Below, one piece after another: positions 43,531 to 54,823 of a stretch of 64,000 nt of DNA. The position numbers were made by a program, and so were the translations under genes. This DNA comes from Branchiostoma lanceolatum (Eukaryota; Chordata; Leptocardii; Amphioxiformes; Branchiostomatidae): contig NC_089727.1 of assembly GCF_035083965.1 (NCBI RefSeq), positions 5,399,501 to 5,463,500 of the forward strand, in the 5' to 3' direction. Position 1 is the first letter of the stretch, and every line of letters begins with the position of its first letter. The notes below the pieces were generated by a model. That model was not told the origin of the DNA and did no database searches. It worked only from the letters and a program-made list of their open reading frames with translations.

Positions 43531-46500
43531 CTACTCTTCCAACCAGGAGGGGTTCTCCTCCCCGGGAGACTTGAGTTTGATGTTGAACTGCTTCAGTGTC
43601 GCTTCCAGGGCCGTCTGGTTTCCCGCGAAGTAGGCCGAGATCGCGTTGTGGAAGAGGAGCAGCTGCTTGTGCATGACCTTCACCTGAGGTCATATGCAAA
43701 CGAAGGAAAGACAATCAGGAAAATATGTCAAAATTCTTGGTACAAATTGGGTGATTGTAGGAAGAACTTCTGTGTGTTTTCTCTGTAAGTTTAACCTCCA
43801 AGATCTTTCGCCTAGATTTTTAAGTACCTTTACTTTTTAAGGCACACAGACCCTACATTCTTCCTCATATGTGCAGCAGACTGACCATACAGAAATCCAT
43901 CTGCATATCATTGGTGATGCTTTTGCAACATTCTTCATCAATGAACAGCAGCAGCAGCAAACAAAATCACATTCATGCGAGCATTGCCCAACTTTGAGAT
44001 GCAGCACAGAAAAGGAACATTCCATGACGAACACAATCACAAAGCCATGCTGACACTAGGAAAGGAAAACATGGTGACAGGCTTTAAGTTACGTGGCTGT
44101 CAAGGCAACATGTCGGTGACCTACGATAGAAAAACTGAACAAAAACAAAAACTCCACTTCCACAAACATTGATTTTTGCCACTACAAACAGGCCAGGATG
44201 GTACATGGTACAAGAGGTGGTCAGTAAGCTCTCGGCCACAACCAGAAATAAGGTGCAGAACTCAAATTTCGGGGCATGATTATTAAGTATAAAGCCTTTT
44301 GTCAATGTCTACCAAAATTCAAATCATTACTTTGCAGGCAAAGTACACCTAGTTAAATTAGGTGAGAGAGAAGGGCTAAAAAACATGGACAATTGAGCTG
44401 CGACCTGAGGTGCGCGGGTCAACTTTCTCTGCTGAAAGTCAGATACCCACTTCTTTCTAATTGAAATACGAAGAGAATCCTCATAAAACATTCTGACAAT
44501 GTCTTTGCAGATTTCATGGCATGAGGAACACGACCCACACAGCTCTGATCACAGTTTGCCTTTCTTGCCACTTACCTACTGATTTTCAAAAGGACATTGA
44601 CTAAATGAAAACAATTTGAAATTTGGTGGATATTGACTTCATACTACATAATTATGCCCCCAAATTTGAGTTGTGCACCTTATTTCTGGGTGAGGCCAAG
44701 AACTTATTGATCACCCCTCCTAACAGCCAAAGAACAACCTCTCTCAGTGAGTCTCACTCTCAGAGAGGCCACAAGACAAAAACTTCACATGTGGCCAGCT
44801 TTACAGACAGCCGTGTTACCTTATTATCTTCCAATAGCGAAAGCTTGACAGCCACGTCACCGCTAAGCCTAGAAAACTTGTCCTGGTGAGGCTATGTGTA
44901 CGGCAAAACCAGACGTCGCATGTCAGTGTGTGAAATGCAACGATGGCTGATATGTTTGTGTTTTGTGGCTAAGACCCTGTTCATACCAGGATTTGCATAT
45001 CAGGATTCACCCAGGCATGGGATTGATCTCGGTTTGCAATTACTGGTATGAACAGTCTGAATCTGGCTCCAAAGGGGGAGGGTAATCCTGTTTGTCCGAA
45101 TCTACGTCATGAGGTTGATTCAGCGGATCTGATTGGAATCAATTACATGAATGGGGGAAGCTTAGCCTGATTCTGGAATCCTAGTAGGAATGCTGTCTAA
45201 CCTTTCTGGTGAAAAAGCTGCTCAGTGGACAACCTGGACTAAAAAACTGGTTACCTGGCAGCTTTTAGCTAAAATAGTTGAGTAACCAAGTATTTCACAC
45301 ACTGAAAGTGGAACCTGCAGCACTTGAAACGTGTGTACATGTATAGGTGTAGCAGTAGACAGTAGCATGTTATAAGGACAATGTTAAACTATCAAGTATG
45401 TGATAAGCTATACACAGAAAACAGAAAAAATTTGTGATGTTATAGAGAGAATCATGCAAAGTAAGTGACAAAGGGATCAGAATGTTACATAATTCAATTA
45501 CTTTCTAAAGTCAGTTGGAAGGGGACAGAGATGAAGCTTGTTGTGTCTTTTCTTTCCTGTGGATTACATGCCTCTTGGTCCCTAAAATGGTGCAGCATTA
45601 AGCCTCCCCAACTGAAATCATCGGCAATATATATAGAACAGCCTGGAGGGCATTTGTATTCCGAGCAATCACAGACTTTGAAGATAAAGAAGGCAGCGCC
45701 TTAATGCTGCAAGGACCAAACGCCATAGGGCAGCAGAGACAGCAGTCCTGACGACCGACCACCAATGTGCGAAGTGCGGACGGCTGTGTGCCTCAAGTTT
45801 TGGACTTAGAAGCCACATGAGGTCACATCCTGCGTGAGAGATACTGACAGTCATCTTCGACTCAAAGGACTGCCATGAAGAAGGATTACATGACACAAAG
45901 TTCTCACCTTATTTTCCTCCAGAAATTTAAGCTTAACGGCGACGTCCCCCCTGAGCCTGTCGAACTTGTCCTTGTGAGCCTGGAAGTTACTGTCTGCATC
46001 CTTCATTCTGGCCTGAACTGCTGCATCTTTGGGTCCCAACTGCAGCTGTTCCAGGTCCGTCCTGTATGCATCATACTCCACCCTGCAATGTCAAGGAACA
46101 AGCAAGGAATGATGACTAAATGGCTTCTGCATATCAATCAGCTAATATCTTCTTCTTTTTTCAGTCTAACTCGAAGCGTAATGGTTTTTCGGTAGCTGAC
46201 AGTACAATGCCGCTTTGTTACGGCTCGCTTTTATAGCCAAGCTCTGCGAATCAACCCTACTCTTCTCGATAAGTGTGATGGGTTCTTTTACGTGCAGAGG
46301 TTTAACGCTTGAGGTTTATTCCCGAGGATCCCATTCCTCATACATGGGACTACTGGCTTTACATCATAATTCTAAATGAGGAGTATATAATTGCCCTTCA
46401 GTACAACACAATAGCTTTCCAGACATGGCTCAAGACTGAACTAAAATCTAACTTACTTCAGCTTTCTGCCTATTTACTATACAAGGTAATAGGTAATTAT

Positions 46501-49500
46501 TTACTCAAACAAGTCACAAAAATAACTTAAACAAGTCACAAAATCTACTCTAAAATGTCACAAAATCTATTCAGTTGTTTGAGTAACTTTTGTCTTATTT
46601 ATAAAAAGGTTGATTGGCTGACATGCCCAAAGCGCCCCCTACCTGGCCTGCTCATATTGCCTTATTGTCAGCAGTGTGTCCTCCATGGTCTTGTTGACTA
46701 GCGTGTTCACGTTAGACGTGAAGAAGTTGATTGCGCTCAGCAGGGTTTCCCCATTCTTACACAAGGCCTTCTGCGTCTCTGCGTTGTACGTGAACTCTTC
46801 CTGCAACTCTGGTGACTTCTGGGCTAGATCTGTCAACACAGACAAATGTGGTTTAACAGCGCTCGTGAGTGCGACTCGCACACAATATGTATGCGACCAG
46901 TTTCTTGAGAATGCGACTAGATTTAAAATCACGGTCGCACGGTGCGACAATCCAAAATTAAGACCTGCGCCAGGATAATGGCTGCAGAACAAAGCGGTAA
47001 GCCGAAAATATAGGTATTCCAACGCTACCGCGAATATCGTCGGTGAATTTTCTATCATGTTCCCACACCCGCGGGACAAAAACTATCCGTTCCTAGTGGC
47101 AAAGTTACCCATAGAAATAAAGGATATAAGTTTCTCTCCTTTGTGGTGTATTTGTTTGATTTGTAAAATGTTTCAAACGCCTAAACTTTGTCGATGAAAG
47201 TGAGCGCTCGCCGGACGCTCGCTGTTTTCAATGGCGGCCATGATGTTTATGAAAAATAGACCGCAGCAGAATGAAAGGCTTGTTTCCTGCGGTCATATTT
47301 ATACCTGTTCAAGCGATGATTTTTACGATCAAAAATTGATGAATCAACTCAAGTGGAGTTTTATTTAAAAAAATATCAAATTTTCTTTTTGTCACCGGTA
47401 TCATTTCAAAGCTCATTACCTGCCCGTTGTTATGGTGCTGCATGTACTTTCATTCTGCTGCTGTCTATACTGCACAGCGGCGAATCACAAAGCTTTCCCC
47501 ATGCGGTCGGGTCGGCCTGTCATTGGATGACGGCGCCGCGCGGTCCTGACGCGCGAAATTTGAACTACGCGTTTCGAAGTTCCCGATTTGACTGGGTCGG
47601 CACAAACAGATCATTTTTGATACTATTTTGAGCAAGAATTTTAAGGATATTTAAGTATTTTGGATTATCTGTAGACAGAGGGTGAGGGTAAAAAGAAAGG
47701 AAATACCTGTAAAAATGTTGAACTTGATGCCAGCAGTGAAGTTTCAAATTATGGAATATGACTTTATTTGTTTTGGTCATGAACCCAATAGATAAGTTCT
47801 AGAGTCATCTATTTATTTATCATTCAAGGTTATGTGAATCATTACCTGCCTTGTTCCAAGTAAAAAATACCATTGTGTATTTTTCAACTTGTTGAACTTG
47901 AGGCACCGTGGCCCCCGGATAGGGGCCAGCCGGGGAACCTATGCCCAATTTTTCTAAAAATCCATCGTACTAGTATCAGTATGTAGGAAGGTATTGAATG
48001 AATTGAATTGCCAATTGTTCTGCACCATCAATGTAGGTTTTTATCTTTTATGATCTATTCAAATACTTTATTCCCGGTTGTTAACGTATAACATTGATTA
48101 ATAGGAGTATTATTTGGTATAGCCAAGACTTTTGCTTGTTCTTCCAACTTTTTGTAGTGGTGCCCCTAGATTTTTGCTGGTGCTCCTAACTTTTTTGAGT
48201 TAGGAGCACAGTGCTCCTAGGCCTAAAAGTTAGTCTGGAGCCCTGTTTAAAGAAAAAATTGTTTTTGTGTATGAAGACCACAGCTACCCTAAATTTCATT
48301 CATGGGCCCTACACATATGTGAATATAAATTATAATGTGAGACATGTCGAAGCTGCTCTGTACCTAAACAAGGGGACTATAAGTTTATTTATTGGTTCAA
48401 TCAATCTACTATTGTTAATGTTATAACAAGTATTTTTTTCAGTTCTACAAGGACAGCAGTTGTCAGAATAGTAAAAAATGTGATCTTTCTGAAAACTAGT
48501 GTTGGGGCTGTCATTGTTGAAAAGTTATATGTTTTCAAAGGTTTGGGAGATGTAGGAATGGATGTTTAGTTGTCATTTTATTTCCAACTTTACTGTAGGA
48601 TAAATGTAGCATCACAGAGGTGCTGATGATATCACTCATTTGCTTAGCCTTGAAAGATTAATGAAATTAACTTCAGTTCGTTTTAAAAGATTTATAGATA
48701 TTGGTTTTCAGCTTTTAGTATCTTATACTGCCACTTAATTCCCCTCACTATTGATCATCTATCCCCTCACTATTGATTATAGACTATACAAATTCTTTGC
48801 AAAATAAACTTTGATAAATGCACAATAATTGATACAATCAGGAAGGTTATTTCACCCTGATTTCCAATATTGATATGTGTGTGATTATCACACAGCAAGC
48901 AGTAAAATACTATGACCTTGCTTTACAAGAGAAAGGCCTGCACTCTGCACAATCAGTTTTGTAATTTGTTGTGTTTGCCTTCACCTAACCACCGAGGCAA
49001 TGTCCATGGTCTCTCTTACCATTGTAATAGTTTGAGTTCTGCATCTGGCTTTGTAAGGTCTCTGCACATGCTGTAGAATATGGACAATTTGGCCCCATTA
49101 AAAATTTTCCTACACTATAACGGTTAAGTTGGAATGGGCCAGCAGCAGAAAGTTGTGAGAGGTTTCGGACTGCAAAGCCAATAGTAGATTGAGACATATT
49201 ATTAGAACTAGAAGTAAGATAGACAAGCCACAAAGAGACCATTTTGCAGAGACTCAAAGAGATACACATGTACATATTTTCTTTTGAGCCAAGGATTATG
49301 ATGGGAGATTTTACAGATTGCAGTAAACTGATCATAAAAATTCATTTTTTTGCATGAATACAATCTATGTCTTTTCTTAGGTTAAGAATCACTGTCTCTC
49401 TATTGGAATGATGGCAAATTAATATCATAGCTAGCAGAACAGGCCATTTCTACATGTAGATACATGCTACAAAATGAACATGTACATGTACATGTATGTA

Positions 49501-52500
49501 CTCATTGTGGACGCTACCATATTGCTGCTATTGCCCTATAAAAATTTCAGAAGTGAAAAATCTTTAATGGAGAAAACATTAGAAATAGTAGATGCAGATT
49601 CAAATTTTCGCAAAATCTACACCAGTCCCCTAAATCAACAAAGTCCATTTTTTAGTTTTACAGACCAAAACTAATACCATCATCAAATTCAGATAAACCA
49701 TGGTGGATGTACAAAGGACACGAGCTAACCTGAGAAAGTGTCTCCCAGGGCCCTCTGTGTCTGCACCACGTTGTAGAAGTGGGAGGCCATGCCGCGCGCC
49801 AGGCGCAGAACCTGCTGGTACTTGCGCTGCGTGTCCCGTAGAACCTCGATCTGAGCCTCCAGCTGCAGGTCCACCGTCCGCGAACCACGGCCGAACCGTT
49901 CCGACAAGATCTGCCTCGTGCATTTGATCTGTTTTAAGCTCCAGTTTTTGATTGACTCAATTTTGGACACGGCGTTGGCCATGGACTGTGGTGGAGGGCC
50001 GCCCTCTGCGTGGTGCTCTATCGCTGTGGGGGGTGGTCTTGCTGCTCGGGAGGGGAGGGGGAAGAAGTATGGCAAACTTGTTAGTCTATAAAAGTCTGTA
50101 AACTTCATGTATGTTCAGAGTTAAAAATGCAAAACCAGGTTGAAACAGTTGTTCTAAACAGCCAAAGTCAAGAGCTTGCATTCTGTACACTTTGCAATAT
50201 TACAATATTTTGCAGTACCAGGTTAGAATAATTAACGAACAGCCAAAGGCAATAACTTGCATTTTTGCACATTGTAGTGTTGCAAAATTTTGTTGTACAT
50301 GCTGTAGTGAAATGTGAGAAAATGCAAACATGCATCCACTTTACTAAAACTGAGATGAATGTAGCAAGCATACCAATGAAATATGAGAAAGGAACCATGT
50401 ACATGTATGTGTGAAGTGTTACAGGCTACATGAAAAAAGCAAATGACATGCAATGGATTTAGTATGATAAATAGAACCACATATATTCCACGTGCCAGAG
50501 TATCATGCACAGCAGTGTGTGAAACGTGTAAGTATCTGCTGTGTTGTGCAGATGGGTTTTAAAAATGGGCTTTGCAAGGTTTGTGGTTTCTTAGGACCCT
50601 AATCCATGTGCATGAACTATTGATGTATGCATCATTTCGTGTGATATAACAGGCCACTTCCATGTATGTCTCAATCCTTTTTGTCTTGTGAATGTGATAT
50701 CGATTTGAGATGAAAACTGTTCTTAAAGGCAACCAGAGCAATATTTGGGCCCAGAAATCGGATTTTGAAAGTCAATTTATTCAGTCATTTCTATACATGA
50801 TTTGTTCAAACAACACTATCACAATGTATATGATGCCAAAATATGACATTGTTGTGATGTGAGAACTCACTGAAAATCATCGCCAGAGTTTTTGTAGGCT
50901 CGCGAAACTAAGGGGGTAATCGTACAGCACATTTTTGCACAGGTTTGAAATGCTCAAAGTATGAAGCTAAACGCAGATGTGCTAAACAGTATTAGTAAGT
51001 GTCACTACCATAAAGATTTCAGTATTTTCTTTATTTTCATTTTTGGGCCCTATTAAATATTGCTTTGGTTGCCTTTAACACCTAAGTAATAGGATTTTGA
51101 GAAGACCAAATCTAGCAAAGTCCATTTTGAAACACACAACTTTCACACACCGACTACAGGTCAACGTGCTAAAGGATCATGCTGGATGGAAGACAGGTAG
51201 GGTGTGTTAGTATTGAGCCATGCCTCCTCGTTAGAAATGTAAATTATACATTGAAATTAATTAACAAAATCAAACAAATGAGGTGCATACTCAGCCCGCG
51301 TGTTAGAAGTTAGAACCACGGCACTCAAAGTCAGGATGGGCCAGTAAACACTGAAAGGACACTGTCTGTCTATTGGGAATTCTTAACAAAATTTATGTAG
51401 AGTCCATTCCAAGTCACCACACGGGTTTTTGAGTGATAATTGTAATATCTTCGAATTATTGTTATATAATCATAAACTGTTATAAATATTTACAAATGTT
51501 TAGAAAAAAAGTAAATATGAGAGTAACATGTTTTAGAAAATTTTTCAAGAATTTGCAAACATTTCGAAACTGACTGTCAAAAGAGGTCATTTTTCAAAAC
51601 AAATTTGAAATATAAACTGGTTTGTTTCAAGTTTCGAAACATTTCGAAATAAAGATATTGGTCATTTGCCCCCCGTAACGAGCCGCTAATCCTACCAAAG
51701 CCTGTTTTGGATCGGAGGTGGACCGCCGACCGAGCAGGAAGTCAGCGTGCCGTGACACCGTCTCCGAGTTCCTCTAGTCCAGATTTCTACTGTAGTTTTG
51801 CTACTCAAAAAGGGCCAGCAAATGTTGCTAATGATCAGGAACCAACAGTGGTCAAAGGACAAGACGTAATGAGCAAAAACAAAACGTTTATCCACGCCAA
51901 ATTAGCCCGACATTTGGCACAATGCAAAGGGACAGCCGGAAAGGCGGCCGCTACTTAGGAGAATCTATTCTTTATGTAGGGGGGCAAACTCCTTGTAAAT
52001 ACTTTAAACCAACGTAAAATGATTACAAATACGAAAATTTCTCAGTAAAAATGTAGCACTGAAATACTGTTATACTTAAATTCTGTATTTTAAATCTTAA
52101 CTTATGTTGAAAGATAGATATATAATGATATTTCAGACAGCGTGTTCCCTGCAAACAGCCCGCGTCATGCCGTCTGCCGGGAATTCAACAACACGAGCGC
52201 GGGCATGAAGTTTTGATTGCGAGACAAAATCCACGATCTGACACTCTTCATCTCAGGAACAATAAAGCCTCTATGCTTTACCCTGTTGGCTGATTGACGT
52301 TTTTAATTTGCACTGGGACAGGGAATTGCTGAAGGTCAGTTGATTAGTCCCAGAGAACATGTGCTGGCGTGCCTCTGGGGAGGGGGGCAGCCTACTATTA
52401 CAACTTCCGTCAGTACTTTCTGTTATTTTTTCTATCGCATTTGGCTGGTTTCTGCAAGATTTTTAGGTTTGATTGATAGGGAAGCCAAGGGATTGGGCAC

Positions 52501-53516
52501 TGATAATGTTTCTTTGGGATTGTTGTGCTGCTTAAGTTATTGGTAGACCCGTTAACTGTTTGTTTAGGTTACTCCCGACCGGCCGGCTGTGAGAGCACAG
52601 CGGGGTGTGAGCGCTGCCTTTCTTCGTCTATTTTTGGGTGTAATCTAACTAATTAACAGCAGACTGCGAATTTCTTCTTTCGAAAAAAAGATAGGAAATT
52701 CGAAATAAAGGCAGGGGGATGTAATCAATCTTTAGAAAGTATCAAAAATATTGTTCTCGTGCCATAAATAATTTGAATATTCCACAACAACGTTGGAACA
52801 ATTACAAAGTGTAAACATATTTCGAAATGTTTGGAAACTATGGAATCTGGATTACAAATACTTACAAAAGTTTCAGATTAATTCTAAACAATGGCAACAA
52901 ACACCCGTGCGGTGACTTGGAATGGACTCTATGTATGAATGCATCATCTAAAATATTGACAGATTTTAAATCAAAAGATTTGAGCAAAAAATATTATTTT
53001 GAAAATCACAGTAGAATTATTGCACAAAGTCATATTTGGTGCCTGGCAAACAATTTTTTCAACTAAAAGTTATTAGATTTAGATTTGCAAATCTAATGGT
53101 AAACCCCTGTGGTACTGGCCCATCCTTCCAACACCTCTTTTACCAAATTCATCAGCTTCATAATCCTCTAGTTCTTGAGTCGAACCTGGTGCTTGATACT
53201 GTGGCGGTTTTACTGTGGACGCCAACCTACTTCCCACATAGGGGTTAGGAGGAGGCACCGGCCCCGTCGGGGAACGTTGCTGTTGGGACGGCGCCGTCGG
53301 CGAATTCAAACGGACCCCGCTGAACGGCGTCGGTGCTACAGTTGTCGGTGTGTCTCCCGATCCGCCCTGGACCGCGCTGCTGTTGTTGAGGTTTGGGCCG
53401 TCTTGAAGCATTTTCTTCAAGTCCCTCTCGAAGGTGTCGTCCTCCGGGGCATCGTTCGGCGTGCCGTTACTCGTGATGGGGATCTCTGATGTTAAAGGGG
53501 CGGTGGCCTCTGTCAT
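43531..53516 (-). CDS. ARFIP: Arfaptin (BAR/AH-domain protein binding Arf/Arl/Rac GTPases)
   Basis: Coding exons in transcript order: 53516-53144 (exon right edge 53540), 50041-49730, 46829-46643, 46082-45908, 43683-43531. Phases join into 399 codons plus stop (human arfaptins are 341-373). The non-coding first exon ends at a donor near 61284. The N-terminus is a poorly conserved Pro/Thr-rich linker. From [20 protein letters not shown], through [20 protein letters not shown], to the terminal PSWLEE the sequence is arfaptin. It forms the crescent BAR/AH dimer that senses curved trans-Golgi membrane and binds Arl1/Arf/Rac. The amphipathic helix preceding the BAR domain corresponds to [13 protein letters not shown]. 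The single gene is probably pro-orthologous to vertebrate ARFIP1 and ARFIP2. Confidence 0.93.
44214..44731. repeat. Inverted repeat pair in the last arfaptin intron
   Basis: Arms 44214-44327 and 44609-44731 are similar in inverted orientation. Shared core: CAGAAATAAGGTGCAVAACT and its complement. Loop about 280 bp. They lie just 3' of the extra exon copy at 44820-44891. Confidence 0.8.
44820..44891 (-). CDS. ARFIP: Partial duplicate of an arfaptin BAR-domain exon (cassette or relic)
   Basis: On the minus strand, acceptor CACATAG| and donor AAG|GTAAC bound 72 bp that read [20 protein letters not shown] then EDNK. This is a copy of the end of the exon at 46082-45908 ([23 protein letters not shown]). 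It is phase 0 at both ends, so inclusion between that exon and the last exon would add 24 residues in frame. It cannot replace the full exon, because splicing from the exon at 46643 (phase 2) would break the frame. It is either a cassette exon or a decaying duplicate. Confidence 0.65.
47787..47962. repeat. Inverted copy of the 53.9-kb repeat
   Basis: About 175 bp matches 53885-54062 in reverse complement with few differences (shared GGCACCGTGGCCCCCGGATA). It lies in the arfaptin intron between the exons at 49730 and 46829. Rightward, near 48226-48243, an element end GTTAGTCTGGAGCCCTG is visible. Confidence 0.85.
50723..51078. mobile_element. TTAA-flanked MITE (piggyBac-like)
   Basis: The ends TTAAAGGCAACCAGAGCAAT and ATTGCTTTGGTTGCCTTTAA are inverted, with TTAA at both borders. 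About 356 bp, no ORF, in the second arfaptin intron. The TTAA borders suggest the piggyBac superfamily. Confidence 0.75.
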
Positions 53517-53736
53517 GGTGACAGCCTACTGGGCATGTATCTGAGGAAACACAAGCAAACATCAACCATAAGACAAACAGGAAGTTTCCCGTGTTGGCTT
53601 TTACTTTTAGTTGTGATTTGTTTGATATCCGGTTTTGCTATATTACGTTATCCTACCTGCGTACGTGAAGCACAAAATATTGATTAAAAGAACTAAACAC
53701 TGTATAGCAATACACGCACATCAATCAATAATGGTG

Positions 53737-54823
53737 CAGGGTGCGAAATACTTTTTTGAGCCAGGTTGCCCGGTGGGCAACCTGTGGGAAAAGCTAGGTT
53801 GCACATCAAAATTTCAGGTTGCCCCACCTACATTCACCATTTGCGGTGACGTCAAAAATGACATCTTTCGGGAGCGATATATTGGGATTTTCGAAAAATT
53901 GGGCATAGGTTCCCCGGCTGGCCCCTATCCGGGGGCCACGGTGCCTCAAGTTCAACAAGTTGAAAAATACACAATGGTATTTTTTTTACTTGTAACAAGG
54001 CAAGTAATGATTTACATAATCTTGAATGATAAGTAAATAGATAACTCTAAAACTTATCTATTCACTAACATCCTGGAAAGTAATTTGAAAAAAAATATTC
54101 ATGCAAACTTATATACTGTCAGAAGTAAACACCAAAACAGTATAGTATTTCAAATATGTTTTGTATTTTTAGTTTTTACAACAACAACAATACAACAACA
54201 ATAAAGAAAAATTACTTAATTTTGCCCCTACAAATATACTAGTAACTGTGTTGGAATCATTATCAAACTTTAATGAACCTGCAGTGTCAAACTCATCTAC
54301 ATGCCAGAGTAGTGTCCTCATTTACATGAGAAAGTACCTCATTCGTATATTCACATGAGACAGTACCTCATTTGTATGAAAGAGTACCTCATTTGCGTGT
54401 TCGGAAGACTTGATGGGTATACCTCATGCAACAGTACCTCATTTACATGAGAGTACCTTATTTGCATGAAAAGTAGCTCATTTGCATGTTTAGGAGACTT
54501 GAAGAGTACACCGCATGGTGACCATGTTGATTTGACGACACTGCCCACGGCAGTTTATTCGCCTTTTTCCAGCGCTAATTTCACGATCTATGAACAGGTT
54601 TGGATGGTTTAGAACAAAAAGGTGTTGATTTCTGTGTTTCAATTGAAAATTTACCGAATTTTATGAAAGTGACACTGTTTTTGTGAGCTTACTCGGCTCA
54701 AATTGGGTTCTCAGGCTTCATAATCTTGGGTTGCGCACTGCGCTAGCTGCGTGTGGAAATTAGTTGCGCCAAGCAAAATGTGCTTGCGCGGCGCAAGTGC
54801 GCAACCGGGTATTTCGCACCCTG
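53737..54823. mobile_element. hAT-like inverted-repeat element, 1.09 kb
   Basis: Ends CAGGGTGCGAAATA and TATTTCGCACCCTG are inverted. The interior holds the 53885-54062 segment that recurs inverted at 47.8 kb and a run of CTCATTTGCATG-like repeats (54300-54490). Target duplication is imperfect (TGGTG on both sides). It is in arfaptin intron 1. No transposase ORF. Confidence 0.7.

Noticed and set aside
43348-43788. Plus-strand frame of 146 codons at the arfaptin 3' end
   Set aside because: It is antisense to the last arfaptin exon, whose minus-strand frame ends in the diagnostic PSWLEE.
46190-46370. Sequence around GGGTTCTTTTACGTGCAGAGG that looks like a dispersed repeat
   Set aside because: It resembles repeats I have seen in invertebrate genomes, but I could not define ends or a class from one copy.
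51707-51958. Open frame of 83 codons in an arfaptin intron
   Set aside because: No recognisable domain, no supporting splice context, and it sits in repeat-like DNA; composition does not look coding.
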